Positions 1 to 8,444 of a stretch of DNA of 64,000 nucleotides are shown here, piece by piece. The position numbers and the translations under genes were made by a program. The stretch spans positions 124,001-188,000 of the forward strand of contig NZ_JALLIX010000002.1 in the NCBI RefSeq assembly GCF_023242365.1, in the 5' to 3' direction. How positions within the stretch are numbered: position 1 is the first letter of the stretch; each line of letters opens with the position of its first letter. The stretch comes from Pseudomonas sp. MWU13-2100. Lineage in GTDB: Bacteria > Pseudomonadota > Gammaproteobacteria > Pseudomonadales > Pseudomonadaceae. The notes under the pieces were generated by a model that saw only the letters and a program-made list of their open reading frames with translations, was not told the DNA's origin and searched no databases.

Positions 1-909
1 CAGTTTCAGGGTCAAGTCATGTTCGAAGAAGGTATAGCTGCTGTATCGAGCCAATGGCCTGCGCGGATCCGCGGGAATATAGGCAATGCAGGGCGAATCC
101 GAGCCTTCCGCCAGTTTTGCCCCGATGACCAACCAACCGTTCAACTCGATATCGAACATGCTCATTCGGCTGCAATGAACCTCTTCTCCCGAGAGTTTCG
201 GCCGAACCTTGCCCTTGACCAACTCCAGCAGCAGATCATAGGTTGGCAGGGTGATATCCCCTTTCATGTAAGCGATATCGGCGGCCACCGCCAGCGCGTG
301 TTTGTCATAGTCGACAAAGCATTCTTTGACCGATGATGGATGGCCGGGCAATTGACTGGAGGAGTTGAAGACACTGTCGATATGTGCCTGATACAAGGCG
401 CCCAGATCCAGTGCTCGACAGAGTCCGGCAAAGGTTTCGGGAGCCAGTGTCGCGTTGATGCCAGGAGTTCGGCCGGGAAACTGGACCATTGCCTTGCCCT
501 TCAGCCCCCCCCTCTCAGCCTCGCTGGCCTCGAAGTTCTGCAGGGCGGCTTCCAGCAGGGTTTGTGTATGAACAAAGGTGTAGAGCTTGTCTTCGAAAAT
601 ACTCGACAGGTAAGTCGCGTCGACTCTGACAAACCGCACATGCTGCAGATCCAGGTCGCCATTCAGGTTTTTTTCCAGCGCCCGAGCCAACCGTGGCATG
701 CAGAACCCCTGAATGTCCTGCAACTGCGCCAGAATCCGCCGAACTTGATGTTTCGACGCCTCCAACGCCAATAGATGCTCACGCAGTAGCAGGCGCATCT
801 CCGGAGGGGCCTTGTACAGCCAACCCGGAATTTTCTCCCTGACCGTACCAAAATGAATCCCCGCCTCAGCGGGCGCGGGACTTTCAACAATGCTTTTCAG
901 TGCTTCCAT
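1..909 (-). CDS. DUF6543 (dermonecrotic toxin-like) protein, 5' part
   Basis: An open frame starts at ATG 909 and runs without a stop off the left edge, so only about 303 N-terminal residues are present. The beginning has the pattern typical of large Pseudomonas DUF6543/dermonecrotic-toxin proteins: a short leader, IPGWLYKAPPEMR, then a helical stretch ending LYQAHIDSVF and later YMKGDITLP. Members of this family are usually over 1,000 residues, often with leucine-rich repeats and a C-terminal effector domain, but none of that lies inside the window. No strong ribosome site precedes ATG 909; an in-frame TTG lies three codons upstream. The coding strand carries a run of eight G at 505-512. The family call is by sequence memory and the effector function is unknown. 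Confidence 0.75.
   Translation of the reverse strand, partial: MEALKSIVESPAPAEAGIHFGTVREKIPGWLYKAPPEMRLLLREHLLALEASKHQVRRILAQLQDIQGFCMPRLARALEKNLNGDLDLQHVRFVRVDATYLSSIFEDKLYTFVHTQTLLEAALQNFEASEAERGGLKGKAMVQFPGRTPGINATLAPETFAGLCRALDLGALYQAHIDSVFNSSSQLPGHPSSVKECFVDYDKHALAVAADIAYMKGDITLPTYDLLLELVKGKVRPKLSGEEVHCSRMSMFDIELNGWLVIGAKLAEGSDSPCIAYIPADPRRPLARYSSYTFFEHDLTLKL
505..512 (-). repeat. G8 homopolymer inside the DUF6543 gene
   Basis: Eight consecutive G on the coding strand (C on the plus strand) encode E-R-G-G-L. The frame is intact in this copy. A one-base slip would truncate the protein after about 135 residues. Confidence 0.9.
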
Positions 910-1035
910 GGCAATCAACCCGGACATCCATTAGAGGATTCAGCGTATTGATCACCTGACAAGGGAGGGGCGTATTTATAGCTGGTGCGACGGCGTCCGT
1001 CGGCGAATGCCGACAGCCGCCATCAGCAGGGAGAT

Positions 1036-2058
1036 TTACCAGAAACGTTGTTGGGTCAAGCGGCTCCACCAGTTGAGCAGCACGCGATCCAACGAGCTGC
1101 TGGCGGCCAGTCCGACACGCTCCTGCAGGCTTTTGCGCTCGGCATAATGCAGGTGGAACAACTCGGCATTTTTTGCCCGTTCGGCCAGGTATTCATCACT
1201 GGTCTTCAGTTCGTCCACCAGCTGTTTGTCCAGGGCCGCGACCCCCAACCAGACTTCGCCGGTGGCCACCTCATCAATGGCCAGTTGCGGGCGATATTGC
1301 GAGACAAAATTCTTGAACAGGCGATGGGTGATATCCAGATCCTGCTGAAACTTCTCACGACCTTTTTCGGTGTTCTCGCCAAACACGGTCAATGTGCGTT
1401 TGTACTCGCCCGCGGTCAGCACTTCGAAATCGATATCGTGCTTCCTCAGCAATTTGTTGACGTTGGGCAACTGCGCCACTACGCCAATGGAACCGAGAAA
1501 GGCAAAAGGTGCGCTGATGATCTTGTCGCCGATGCAGGCCATCATGTAACCACCACTGGCCGCCACCTTGTCGATGCAGATGGTCAGCGGTACGCCGGCC
1601 TGACGGAGACGCGCCAATTGCGAGGAGGCCAGGCCATAGCTATGAACCATGCCGCCGCCGCTTTCCAGGCGCAACACCACTTCATCCTTGGGCGTGGCCA
1701 GGCTGAGTACCGCGGTAATCTCATGGCGCAGGCTTTCAGTGGCCGAAGCCTTGATATCGCCGTCGAAATCCAGCACGAATACCCGTGGTTTGCTCTCCGG
1801 CTGCTTCTTGTGTTTTTTCTCGCTCTTGGCCTGCTGCTTGCGCAAGGACTTGAGCTGCTCCTTGTCGAGCACGCTCTGTTCCAGACGCTCACGCAGGCTC
1901 TTGTAGAAATCGTTGAGCTTGCTGACCTGCAACTGCCCCGCCGACCGGCGTCGGCCTTTGCTGCGCAGCGTGGCCGCGGTCACCAGAACCACGACGATCG
2001 CAATAACCAGGGTAACGGTTTTAGCCAGAAAACTTGCGTACTCGGCGACAAACTCCAC
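1036..2058 (-). CDS. sohB: SohB-type inner-membrane S49 protease
   Basis: This 340-residue protein is a member of the SohB/SppA serine protease family. A hydrophobic anchor spans about residues 9-29, followed by a basic, Lys-rich linker (70-90) and then the protease domain. The S49 signature LESGGGMVHSYG is near 131-142. The likely catalytic Ser168 lies in KVAASGGYMM and the likely general-base Lys220 in AGEYKRTLT. The gene starts at GTG 2058, preceded by TAAGGAGTCACC. Length and order match the family. It stands alone, separated from the next plus-strand gene by about 200 bp. Its natural substrates are not evident from the sequence. Confidence 0.93.
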   Translation of the reverse strand: MEFVAEYASFLAKTVTLVIAIVVVLVTAATLRSKGRRRSAGQLQVSKLNDFYKSLRERLEQSVLDKEQLKSLRKQQAKSEKKHKKQPESKPRVFVLDFDGDIKASATESLRHEITAVLSLATPKDEVVLRLESGGGMVHSYGLASSQLARLRQAGVPLTICIDKVAASGGYMMACIGDKIISAPFAFLGSIGVVAQLPNVNKLLRKHDIDFEVLTAGEYKRTLTVFGENTEKGREKFQQDLDITHRLFKNFVSQYRPQLAIDEVATGEVWLGVAALDKQLVDELKTSDEYLAERAKNAELFHLHYAERKSLQERVGLAASSSLDRVLLNWWSRLTQQRFW

Positions 2059-2266
2059 GGTGACTCCTTACAAAACCAGGCGGCCCCCGGCTGTGGGGAC
2101 TCACTACCGATCAAGCATACCGTCGGGGCGACCTTGCGACCAGTTGTGGCACCGCCTGAATTGTTTCTCTAACAAACATTTCAAACGAGCGTATGTTTTT
2201 TTATTGACAGGCTTCCACCATCCCCATAACCTCGCCAGACCTTCAACGTACCGGGATGACGCGGAC

Positions 2267-2977
2267 GTGGGCAGCATCTATCTGATTCGACATGGCCAGG
2301 CCTCCTTCGGTGCGGACGACTACGACGTGCTTTCGCCGATCGGTATTCGGCAGGCCGAGGTCCTCGGCCTGCACCTGGCCGACCTGGGCCTGAGCTTCGA
2401 CCGTTGCCTGGCCGGCGATCTGCGCCGCCAGCGGGATACCGCGCTCACCGCCCTGGGGCAGTGCGCCGCCGCCGGCCTGCGGGTCCCATCCCTGGAAACC
2501 GATGCCGCCTTCAACGAGTTCGATGCCGACGCGGTGATCCGCGCGCTATTGCCCAGCCTGCTGCCGGACGAACCCGAAGCCCTGCACATCCTGCGCAATG
2601 CCGCGCAAAACCGCGGCGAGTTCCAGCGCCTGTTCGCCTTGATCATCGAGCGCTGGCTCGGTGGCAATCATGACACCCCCGAGTTGGAAAGCTGGCTCGG
2701 GTTTGTCGCCCGGGTCGAAGGCGGACTGCGGCGGATTCTCGAGCAGGCCGACAACAGCCAGAAAATCGCCGTGTTCACTTCCGGCGGGACCATCACCGCC
2801 CTGCTCCACCTGATCACCCGAATTCCGGCCAGGGAAGCCTTCGAGCTGAACTGGCAGATCGTCAACACTTCGCTCAACCTGCTGAAGTTCCGCGGTCGCG
2901 AAGTGGCCCTGGCCTCCTTCAACAGTCAAGCGCACCTGCAACTGCTGAAGGCCCCGGAGCTGATCACTTTCCGATAA
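2267..2977 (+). CDS. Histidine phosphatase family protein
   Basis: The 236-residue product begins VGSIYLIRHGQASFG, with the RHG motif that carries the phosphorylated histidine in the phosphoglycerate-mutase-like superfamily. Later FTSGGTITALL supplies the second conserved segment. The frame is open further upstream, but GTG 2267 puts the RHG loop at the usual distance from the N-terminus, and GGGATGACG precedes it. It lies 62 bp before an SCP2-domain gene and probably shares its transcript. Nearby genes for acyl-chain-type metabolism suggest a small-molecule phosphatase, but the substrate is unknown. Confidence 0.87.
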   Translation: MGSIYLIRHGQASFGADDYDVLSPIGIRQAEVLGLHLADLGLSFDRCLAGDLRRQRDTALTALGQCAAAGLRVPSLETDAAFNEFDADAVIRALLPSLLPDEPEALHILRNAAQNRGEFQRLFALIIERWLGGNHDTPELESWLGFVARVEGGLRRILEQADNSQKIAVFTSGGTITALLHLITRIPAREAFELNWQIVNTSLNLLKFRGREVALASFNSQAHLQLLKAPELITFR

Positions 2978-3039
2978 GTTCCGGCCAACCGTGACCCTTG
3001 TGGGGTCGTCGCCGTATTTACCCATAAAAGGATCGAACC

Positions 3040-3354
3040 ATGACCTCTGTAGCCCACGTCGTAGAAGCAATGAAAGCCAAGTTCAACCCAGCCGCCGCTA
3101 CCGGTCTGGACGTGATCTTCGGTTTCCGCATCGATGAAACCCAACACTTTTCGCTGATCGTCAAGGATGGCGCCTGCGAACTGAAGGAAGGCGAAAACCC
3201 GGAAGCCAACGTGACCCTGGTCACTGACGGCGAGACCATGAAAGGCATCGTCAGCGGGGACACCGACGGCATGCAGGCATTCATGAGCGGCAAACTGAAG
3301 GTCGAAGGCGACATGATGCTGTCGATGAAGCTGAGCGAGCTGTTCCCGAGCTGA
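3040..3354 (+). CDS. SCP2 sterol-carrier-like protein
   Basis: A 104-residue single-domain protein with the SCP2 fold pattern: an N-terminal helix (VVEAMKAKFNP), a beta-rich core around DVIFGFRIDE, and an amphipathic C-terminal part containing GIVSGDTDGMQAFMSGKL. Such proteins bind lipids or fatty acyl-CoA in a hydrophobic tunnel and are commonly found beside acyl-CoA enzymes. AAAGGATCGAACC precedes the ATG. It follows the histidine phosphatase by 62 bp and is separated from the phosphotransferase gene by a REPIN. No signal peptide is visible, so it is likely cytoplasmic. Confidence 0.88.
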   Translation: MTSVAHVVEAMKAKFNPAAATGLDVIFGFRIDETQHFSLIVKDGACELKEGENPEANVTLVTDGETMKGIVSGDTDGMQAFMSGKLKVEGDMMLSMKLSELFPS

Positions 3355-3393
3355 TCCAGGCCCGCAAGATACTGCAGCAACAGCCGCGCCTGA

Positions 3394-3469
3394 TTGTGGG
3401 AGCGGAGCTTGCCCGCGAAGCTTTTGACGGCCGTAAGGGCCTCTTCGCGAACAAGCTCCGCTCCCACAA
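3394..3469. repeat. REPIN (paired inverted REP)
   Basis: Two inverted REP arms, TTGTGGGAGCGGAGCTTG and its complement at the right end, enclose a short spacer. It lies between the SCP2 and phosphotransferase genes and may act as a 3' mRNA hairpin. Confidence 0.9.
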
Positions 3470-3696
3470 GGTTATCCGGCGCTTTTCAGCGTGAATGTTC
3501 TTGAGTGAACAGCACCGCACACCTCCATTCCCCCATTCTTGCCAAGCAACGCCTCCCCTCTACGCTGGCACATCAGGCCCGCTGATCATCCTGCAACACC
3601 CCGGCCAATAACAGCAGACCGCGCTTGTAGGCAGACAGGGCGAGCATTAGATTAGTCAATAATCTCTGGCCTCCAGAATAAGCAGAAGGGATAAGC

Positions 3697-4764
3697 ATGC
3701 CGCTTACTGACCAGTCCACCCGTATCCGCGCCGGCGAAGAGCTGGATGTCGATTTGATCGATCCGTACCTCAAGGCACATATTCCGGGCCTGCACGGTCT
3801 GCCGGATATCAGCCAGTTCCCCGGCGGCGCCTCGAACCTGACCTATCTGATCCGCTACCCGGAACAGGAGTTTGTCCTGCGCCGGCCACCGTTCGGTCAC
3901 AAAGCCAAGTCGGCCCATGACATGGGCCGCGAGTTCCGTATCCTCAACCAGCTCAAGGACGGTTTCCCGTATTGCCCCAAGGCCTACGTGCACTGCACCG
4001 ACGAATCGGTGATCGGTGCCGAGTTCTATGTGATGCAGCGGGTCGAGGGCATTATCCTGCGTTCCGATCTGCCACCGGAACTGGGCCTGGATGCCGCGCA
4101 GACCGAAACCCTGTGCAAGAGCTTCATCGACCGGCTGGTGGAACTGCATCAGGTCGACTACGCCGCCTGCGGCCTGGCTGACCTCGGCAAGCCCGAAGGC
4201 TACGTCGAACGGCAGATCCGTGGCTGGAGCGAGCGTTATGAAAAAGCCCTGACCCCCGACGCACCCAGTTGGGAAGCTGTCCGTGCCTGGCTCAACGACA
4301 AGATGCCCGCCGACCATCCGACGTCGAGCATCGTGCACAACGACTATCGTTTCGACAATGTGATCCTCGACCCCCACAACCCGATGCAGATCATCGGCGT
4401 GCTCGACTGGGAGCTGACCACCATCGGCAATCCTCTGATGGACCTGGGCAATACCCTGGCCTACTGGATCGAAGCCGGCGACCCGGCGCCGGTGCAATTG
4501 ATGCGCCGCCAGCCGAGCCACGCCCCCGGCATGCTGACCCGCCGCCAATTCGTCGACTACTACGCCGAACGCTCAGGCATCGCCATCGACAATTTCGACT
4601 TCTACTACACCTACGGCCTGTTCCGTCTGGCCGGCATCGTGCAGCAGATCTACTACCGCTTCTTCCACGGCCAGACCCAGGACAAACGCTTCGCGCAGTT
4701 CATTCACATGAACAAGCTGCTGGAGCAGATGAGCCTGAAAGTCATCCAGTCGTCCAGCCTCTGA
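3697..4764 (+). CDS. APH/ACAD10-type phosphotransferase
   Basis: This 355-residue protein is a member of the aminoglycoside-phosphotransferase/kinase-like family. The N-lobe nucleotide loop is FPGGASNLTYLI. The catalytic loop is HNDYRFDNVILD, with the catalytic Asp, and the metal-binding segment is LDWELTTIGNPLMDLG. This subtype resembles the kinase part of eukaryotic ACAD10/11, which acts on hydroxyacyl substrates, rather than drug-resistance enzymes. It is followed 26 bp later by an SDR gene, with AAGGAAAACC between them, implying one operon. A lipid or hydroxyacyl-CoA role is inference from family and neighbours. Confidence 0.87.
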   Translation: MPLTDQSTRIRAGEELDVDLIDPYLKAHIPGLHGLPDISQFPGGASNLTYLIRYPEQEFVLRRPPFGHKAKSAHDMGREFRILNQLKDGFPYCPKAYVHCTDESVIGAEFYVMQRVEGIILRSDLPPELGLDAAQTETLCKSFIDRLVELHQVDYAACGLADLGKPEGYVERQIRGWSERYEKALTPDAPSWEAVRAWLNDKMPADHPTSSIVHNDYRFDNVILDPHNPMQIIGVLDWELTTIGNPLMDLGNTLAYWIEAGDPAPVQLMRRQPSHAPGMLTRRQFVDYYAERSGIAIDNFDFYYTYGLFRLAGIVQQIYYRFFHGQTQDKRFAQFIHMNKLLEQMSLKVIQSSSL

Positions 4765-4790
4765 TCGCGCTAACAACAAGGAAAACCACC

Positions 4791-5558
4791 ATGTCCAAGA
4801 CCCAGTTGTTCGACCTCGACGGCAAGATCGCCTTTGTTTCCGGGGCCAGCCGTGGTATCGGCGAGGCCATTGCCAAGCTGCTGGCCCAGCAAGGCGCCCA
4901 TGTCATCGTCTCGAGCCGCAAGCTCGAAGGCTGCCAGCACGTGGCCGATGCCATTATCGCCGACGGCGGCAAAGCCACCGCCATCGCTTGCCATATCGGC
5001 GAAATGGAACAGATCAACCGGGTCTTCGCCGGCATCCGCGAGCAATTCGGGCGCCTGGATATCCTGGTCAACAACGCCGCCACCAACCCGCAGTTCTGCA
5101 ACGTGCTGGATACCGACCTCAGCGCGTTCCAGAAAACCGTCGACGTGAATATCCGCGGCTACTTCTTCATGTCGGTGGAAGCCGGCAAACTGATGCGTGA
5201 ACACGGTGGCGGCAGCATCATCAACGTGGCTTCGATCAATGGCATTTCCCCGGGCATCTTCCAGGGCATCTACTCGGTGACCAAGGCCGCCGTGATCAAC
5301 ATGACCAAGGTCTTCGCCAAGGAATGCGCGCAGTTCGGTATCCGTTGCAACGCCCTGCTCCCGGGCCTGACCGACACCAAGTTCGCCTCGGCACTGGTCG
5401 GCAATGAAGCGATCCTCAAGACCGCCCTGCAACAGATTCCCCTCAAGCGCGTCGCGGCGCCGAGCGAAATGGCCGGGGCCGTGCTGTACCTGGCCAGCGA
5501 TGCCTCCAGCTACACCACTGGCGTGGCGCTGAATGTGGACGGCGGCTTCCTGTCCTGA
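4791..5558 (+). CDS. SDR family oxidoreductase
   Basis: A 255-residue classical short-chain dehydrogenase. GASRGIGEAIA near the N-terminus is the dinucleotide-binding TGxxxGxG-type motif (with Ser in place of Thr before GAS), NNAATNP is the NNAG-like strand, and YSVTKAA holds the catalytic Tyr and Lys. It ends with the usual YTTGVALNVDGG segment. The start is ATG 4791 with AAGGAAAACC upstream. It sits in the same operon as the phosphotransferase. The substrate is not determinable; a 3-hydroxyacyl-CoA or similar alcohol is plausible from context. Confidence 0.92.
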   Translation: MSKTQLFDLDGKIAFVSGASRGIGEAIAKLLAQQGAHVIVSSRKLEGCQHVADAIIADGGKATAIACHIGEMEQINRVFAGIREQFGRLDILVNNAATNPQFCNVLDTDLSAFQKTVDVNIRGYFFMSVEAGKLMREHGGGSIINVASINGISPGIFQGIYSVTKAAVINMTKVFAKECAQFGIRCNALLPGLTDTKFASALVGNEAILKTALQQIPLKRVAAPSEMAGAVLYLASDASSYTTGVALNVDGGFLS

Positions 5559-5647
5559 TCATGAAATAAATATTCCATCAATTGAATTTATTGAATTTAA
5601 ATTCTATAAATAGCCCTTCCTGAAAATAACAATCAGAAGGTGCGCCG

Positions 5648-6763
5648 ATGGACGAGTTGGGAATAGGCTTGATCGGCACGGGCTTCATGGGCCGTGCCCA
5701 CGCGTTGGCATTTCACAATGCCAGCGCCGTATTCGAACTGCCGCTGAAACTGCGCCTGGTGGCACTGGCGGACGCCAACACCCAGCGTGCCGAATCCTGT
5801 GCCCAGGCCTGGGGTTTCGAGCAGGCCTACGGCGACTGGCAACAGCTGATCGACGATCCCCGAGTCGGGGTGGTGGCCATCACCACGCCCAATCACCTGC
5901 ATTTCCCCATGGCGATGGCCGCCCTTGCGGCGGGCAAGGCGGTCTACTGCGAAAAACCCCTGGCGGTCGACCTGGATCAGGCAACACGGATGCGTGACGC
6001 GGCCCGCCAGGCCGGCGTGGTCACCCGCGTGGGTTACAACTACCAGCACAACCCGATGATCGATCTGGCCCGTGAGTTGATCCAGAGCGGCGAACTGGGG
6101 GAGATCGTCGGTTTCCAGGGTGAGTTCAGCGAGGACTTCATGGCCGACCCCGCCTCGCCCTGGTCCTGGCGTTGCGAAGCACAGCATGCCGGCGGCGCCC
6201 TGGCCGACCTGGGCAGCCATCTGCTGGCCATGGCTCGCTATCTGCTCGGCGATATCACCGCCGTGTGTGCCGACACCCGCACTGTCCATGCGCAGCGTCC
6301 CGCCAGTGCCGGCAGCCTGGAAACCCGCGCGATTGCGGTCGATGACCAGGTCCATGCCTTGCTGCGCTTCGCCAACGGCGCCCGGGGCACTTTCAGCAGC
6401 AGTTGGCTCAAGCACGGCTACAAAAACCATCTGAGCTTCGAGATCAGCGGCACCCGGGGCACCCTGGCCTTCGACCAGGAGCGCCTGAACGAACTGCAAC
6501 TCTGCCGCGCCGGCCAGAACGGTTTTCAGCGCTTGCTGGCCGGGCCGCATCTACCGCGTTACGCGGCGTTCAGCCCCGCCGCCGGCCATCAGTTGGGTTA
6601 CAACGAGCTCAAGACCCTGGAAGTCCAGGCACTGATCGAGGCACTGGCCGGTCGCAGCCAGACGGGTACCGACTTCGAAGAGGCCTGGCAGGTGGAACGT
6701 CTGGCGACGACGATTCGCCGAGCGGCCAAGGAACAGCGCTGGGTTGACGTCGGCGAGCTGTAA
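5648..6763 (+). CDS. Gfo/Idh/MocA family oxidoreductase
   Basis: This 371-residue protein has the N-terminal Rossmann motif GLIGTGFMGRAHA and the family signature CEKPLAVDLD. A C-terminal alpha/beta dimerisation domain follows, including GGALADLGSHLLAMARYL, which carries the usual Asp and His. Relatives oxidise or reduce sugars and inositols with NAD(P). The gene is monocistronic: an AT-rich 89-bp region precedes it, AGAAGGTGCGCCG lies upstream of the ATG, and the stop codon abuts a tandem repeat array. The sugar substrate is unknown. Confidence 0.9.
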   Translation: MDELGIGLIGTGFMGRAHALAFHNASAVFELPLKLRLVALADANTQRAESCAQAWGFEQAYGDWQQLIDDPRVGVVAITTPNHLHFPMAMAALAAGKAVYCEKPLAVDLDQATRMRDAARQAGVVTRVGYNYQHNPMIDLARELIQSGELGEIVGFQGEFSEDFMADPASPWSWRCEAQHAGGALADLGSHLLAMARYLLGDITAVCADTRTVHAQRPASAGSLETRAIAVDDQVHALLRFANGARGTFSSSWLKHGYKNHLSFEISGTRGTLAFDQERLNELQLCRAGQNGFQRLLAGPHLPRYAAFSPAAGHQLGYNELKTLEVQALIEALAGRSQTGTDFEEAWQVERLATTIRRAAKEQRWVDVGEL

Positions 6764-6901
6764 ACCTGTGGGATGCTGAACCTGTGGGATGCTGAACCTG
6801 TGGGATGCTGAACCTGTGGGATGCTGAACCTGTGGGATGCTGAACCTGTGGGATGCTGAACCTGTGGGATGCTGAACCTGTGGGATGCTGAACCTGTGGG
6901 A
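6763..6901 (+). repeat. 16-bp tandem repeat array, eight perfect copies
   Basis: The unit AACCTGTGGGATGCTG is repeated eight times without mismatch from 6763 to 6890, then AACCTGTGGGA starts a ninth that changes into the REPIN arm TGTGGGAGCGGAG. The array begins within the stop codon of the oxidoreductase gene. The unit shares its first 11 bases with the REPIN edge. Confidence 0.97.
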
Positions 6902-6968
6902 GCGGAGCTTGCCCGCGAAGCTTTTAGCAGCCTCAAGGCTGCCTTCGCGGGCAAGCTCCGCTCCCACA
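6895..6968. repeat. REPIN adjoining the tandem array
   Basis: Inverted arms TGTGGGAGCGGAGCTTGCCC and its complement surround a GCAGCC/GGCTGC inner stem, giving a long hairpin. Confidence 0.92.
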
Positions 6969-7118
6969 AAAGCCCCACCTCACTAAAGCCCTCACAAAAG
7001 CTCCACCCTACAAAAGCCCCACCTCACTAAAGCCCCACCCAAAACTCCACGCCTGCAAAAACTCCAGCGCCACAAAAGCACCGCATCCACAGACAATCTG
7101 CACTTTTCAAATTGAATG
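6969..7118. repeat. Degenerate CAAAAGCCCCACC repeat stretch
   Basis: An irregular purine-poor region holds two copies of CAAAAGCCCCACCTCACTAA (near 6967 and 7012) and shorter variants such as CAAAAGCTCCACC and CAAAAACTCCA. No gene is evident. It lies between two converging genes. Confidence 0.7.
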
Positions 7119-8135
7119 TTATTTGAGGCTGGCAGCGACCTTGTTGGCCACATCCGCAGGCAGCCAGGCCTTCCAGACCTCCGGGTGCTCCTTGAGAAAA
7201 GCCTCTGTCACCTTGCGTGGCGGCAGGCGCTCCTCGCTCATTTTCGCCAGCGCCTGGTTCAACACATCAATCGGCAGGTCGACCTTGGCGAAAAATGCCA
7301 GCACCTGCGGGTACTGCGTCTTGAACGGCGTCGAGACGCCAATGCTCAACTTCGAGGCCAGGGAACGACTCGGCTTGGGGTCGGGGTTCTCCGGGTCGGT
7401 CAGGGTCTTCCAGGCTTCGGCATCAAAGGCCGGCTCCTGCAGTTGGACCAGCTTGAACTTGCCCAGCAGCGGCGTCGGCGACCAGTAGTAGAACAGGATC
7501 GGTTTGCCCCGCCGGATCGACGAGGTAATCTCTGCATCCAGCGCCGCCCCGGAGCCGCTGCGAAAATTCACATAACTGTCGGTCAGGCCATAGGCCTTGA
7601 GCTTCTGCTGGTTGACGATTTCCGAGGTCCAGCCGATCGGACTGTTGAGAAAGCGTCCTTTATCCGGTGACTCCGGGTCGCGGAAGACATCCTTGTAACG
7701 CTCCAGGTCCGCGACCCCGTGCAGATCCGGCGCCAGGGGCTGGATGCCGCGCTCCGGATCGCCCTTGATCACGTACTCGGGCACCCACCAACCCTCGGTG
7801 GCCCCCTTGACCGTATCGCCAATGGCCGCGACCTCGCCCGCCGCTTCAGCCTTGACCCACACCGGGCTGCGGCCGGCCCACTCTTCGCCGATCACCTGGA
7901 TATCATTCTTGGCCAGGGCCGTTTCCAGGGTCACAGTGGTGCCGGGCAGCATATCGGTCGGCAGGCCGTAACCCTTTTCGACGATATAGCGCAGGATGTC
8001 GGTAATCAGACTGCCGCTTTCCCAGTTCAGGTCGGCAAAGTGGATCGGCTGGGGAGCAGCCCGAACCGGAAGTGACAGGACGCAGACACAGAGTACGGCC
8101 AGGGCGCTGGCGAGCAGCGCGCGAAAACCTTTCAT
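7119..8135 (-). CDS. Betaine/quaternary-amine ABC transporter binding protein
   Basis: The 338-residue precursor begins with a signal peptide (MKGFRALLASALAVLCVCVL, cleavage after PVRAA) and is therefore periplasmic. The mature part is an OpuAC/ProX-type solute-binding domain. Aromatic-rich segments such as ADLNWESG, GEEWAGRSPVW and EGWWVPEYV are consistent with a tryptophan cage for quaternary amines, and FYYWSPTPLLGKF is the usual later motif. No permease or ATPase gene is adjacent. In P. aeruginosa and P. syringae, orphan binding proteins of this family share the CbcWV core, and the same could apply here. The exact ligand is uncertain. Confidence 0.87.
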   Translation of the reverse strand: MKGFRALLASALAVLCVCVLSLPVRAAPQPIHFADLNWESGSLITDILRYIVEKGYGLPTDMLPGTTVTLETALAKNDIQVIGEEWAGRSPVWVKAEAAGEVAAIGDTVKGATEGWWVPEYVIKGDPERGIQPLAPDLHGVADLERYKDVFRDPESPDKGRFLNSPIGWTSEIVNQQKLKAYGLTDSYVNFRSGSGAALDAEITSSIRRGKPILFYYWSPTPLLGKFKLVQLQEPAFDAEAWKTLTDPENPDPKPSRSLASKLSIGVSTPFKTQYPQVLAFFAKVDLPIDVLNQALAKMSEERLPPRKVTEAFLKEHPEVWKAWLPADVANKVAASLK

Positions 8136-8240
8136 GGAATTACCTCAATCGCAGGTCGTCTATCGGCGAAAAATCCGAAAGCCCGGAAATATTCAGTCAG
8201 TTGAACTGTAGTAGAGGTTCCCGGATTGATGCACCCACGA

Positions 8241-8444
8241 TCATTGAGAGCCTGGCGACTGAAGCTGCTGCAACTCGCGTCGGACCATGCTGACATACTC
8301 GGCAGGCCCCAAGGTATACAACTGCGCCGCGACCCAATTGAGCCAGGCGCCCTGTAGCTCGGCCTTGCAATCGAACAGCCGACGGGCCTCGGCACTGGCC
8401 TGCTGCGCATGCTGGCGGTGGAACTCGGCGCGGCTCGAATCCAT
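8241..8444 (-). CDS. Small hypothetical protein
   Basis: A 67-residue predicted cytoplasmic protein, mostly helical (QQASAEARRLFDCKAELQ, WLNWVAAQLYTLGP). Its ATG overlaps the stop of the upstream gene by one base (TAATG), indicating translational coupling, which is the main reason to accept such a short gene. The family is not recognised. Confidence 0.6.
   Translation of the reverse strand: MDSSRAEFHRQHAQQASAEARRLFDCKAELQGAWLNWVAAQLYTLGPAEYVSMVRRELQQLQSPGSQ

Noticed and set aside
663..890. Short minus-strand frame within the DUF6543 gene
   Set aside because: It is a different frame inside the long uninterrupted DUF6543 frame.
1..909. Frameshift in the DUF6543 gene
   Set aside because: A first reading suggested a shift near 340, but careful re-reading of 301-360 shows one continuous frame to the window edge.
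1913..2266. N-terminal extension of the histidine phosphatase
   Set aside because: The extension overlaps sohB on the other strand, and the RHG motif would be far from the N-terminus; GTG 2267 fits the family.
6763..6901. CRISPR array
   Set aside because: Units are directly adjacent without spacers and only 16 bp long, and no cas gene is present.
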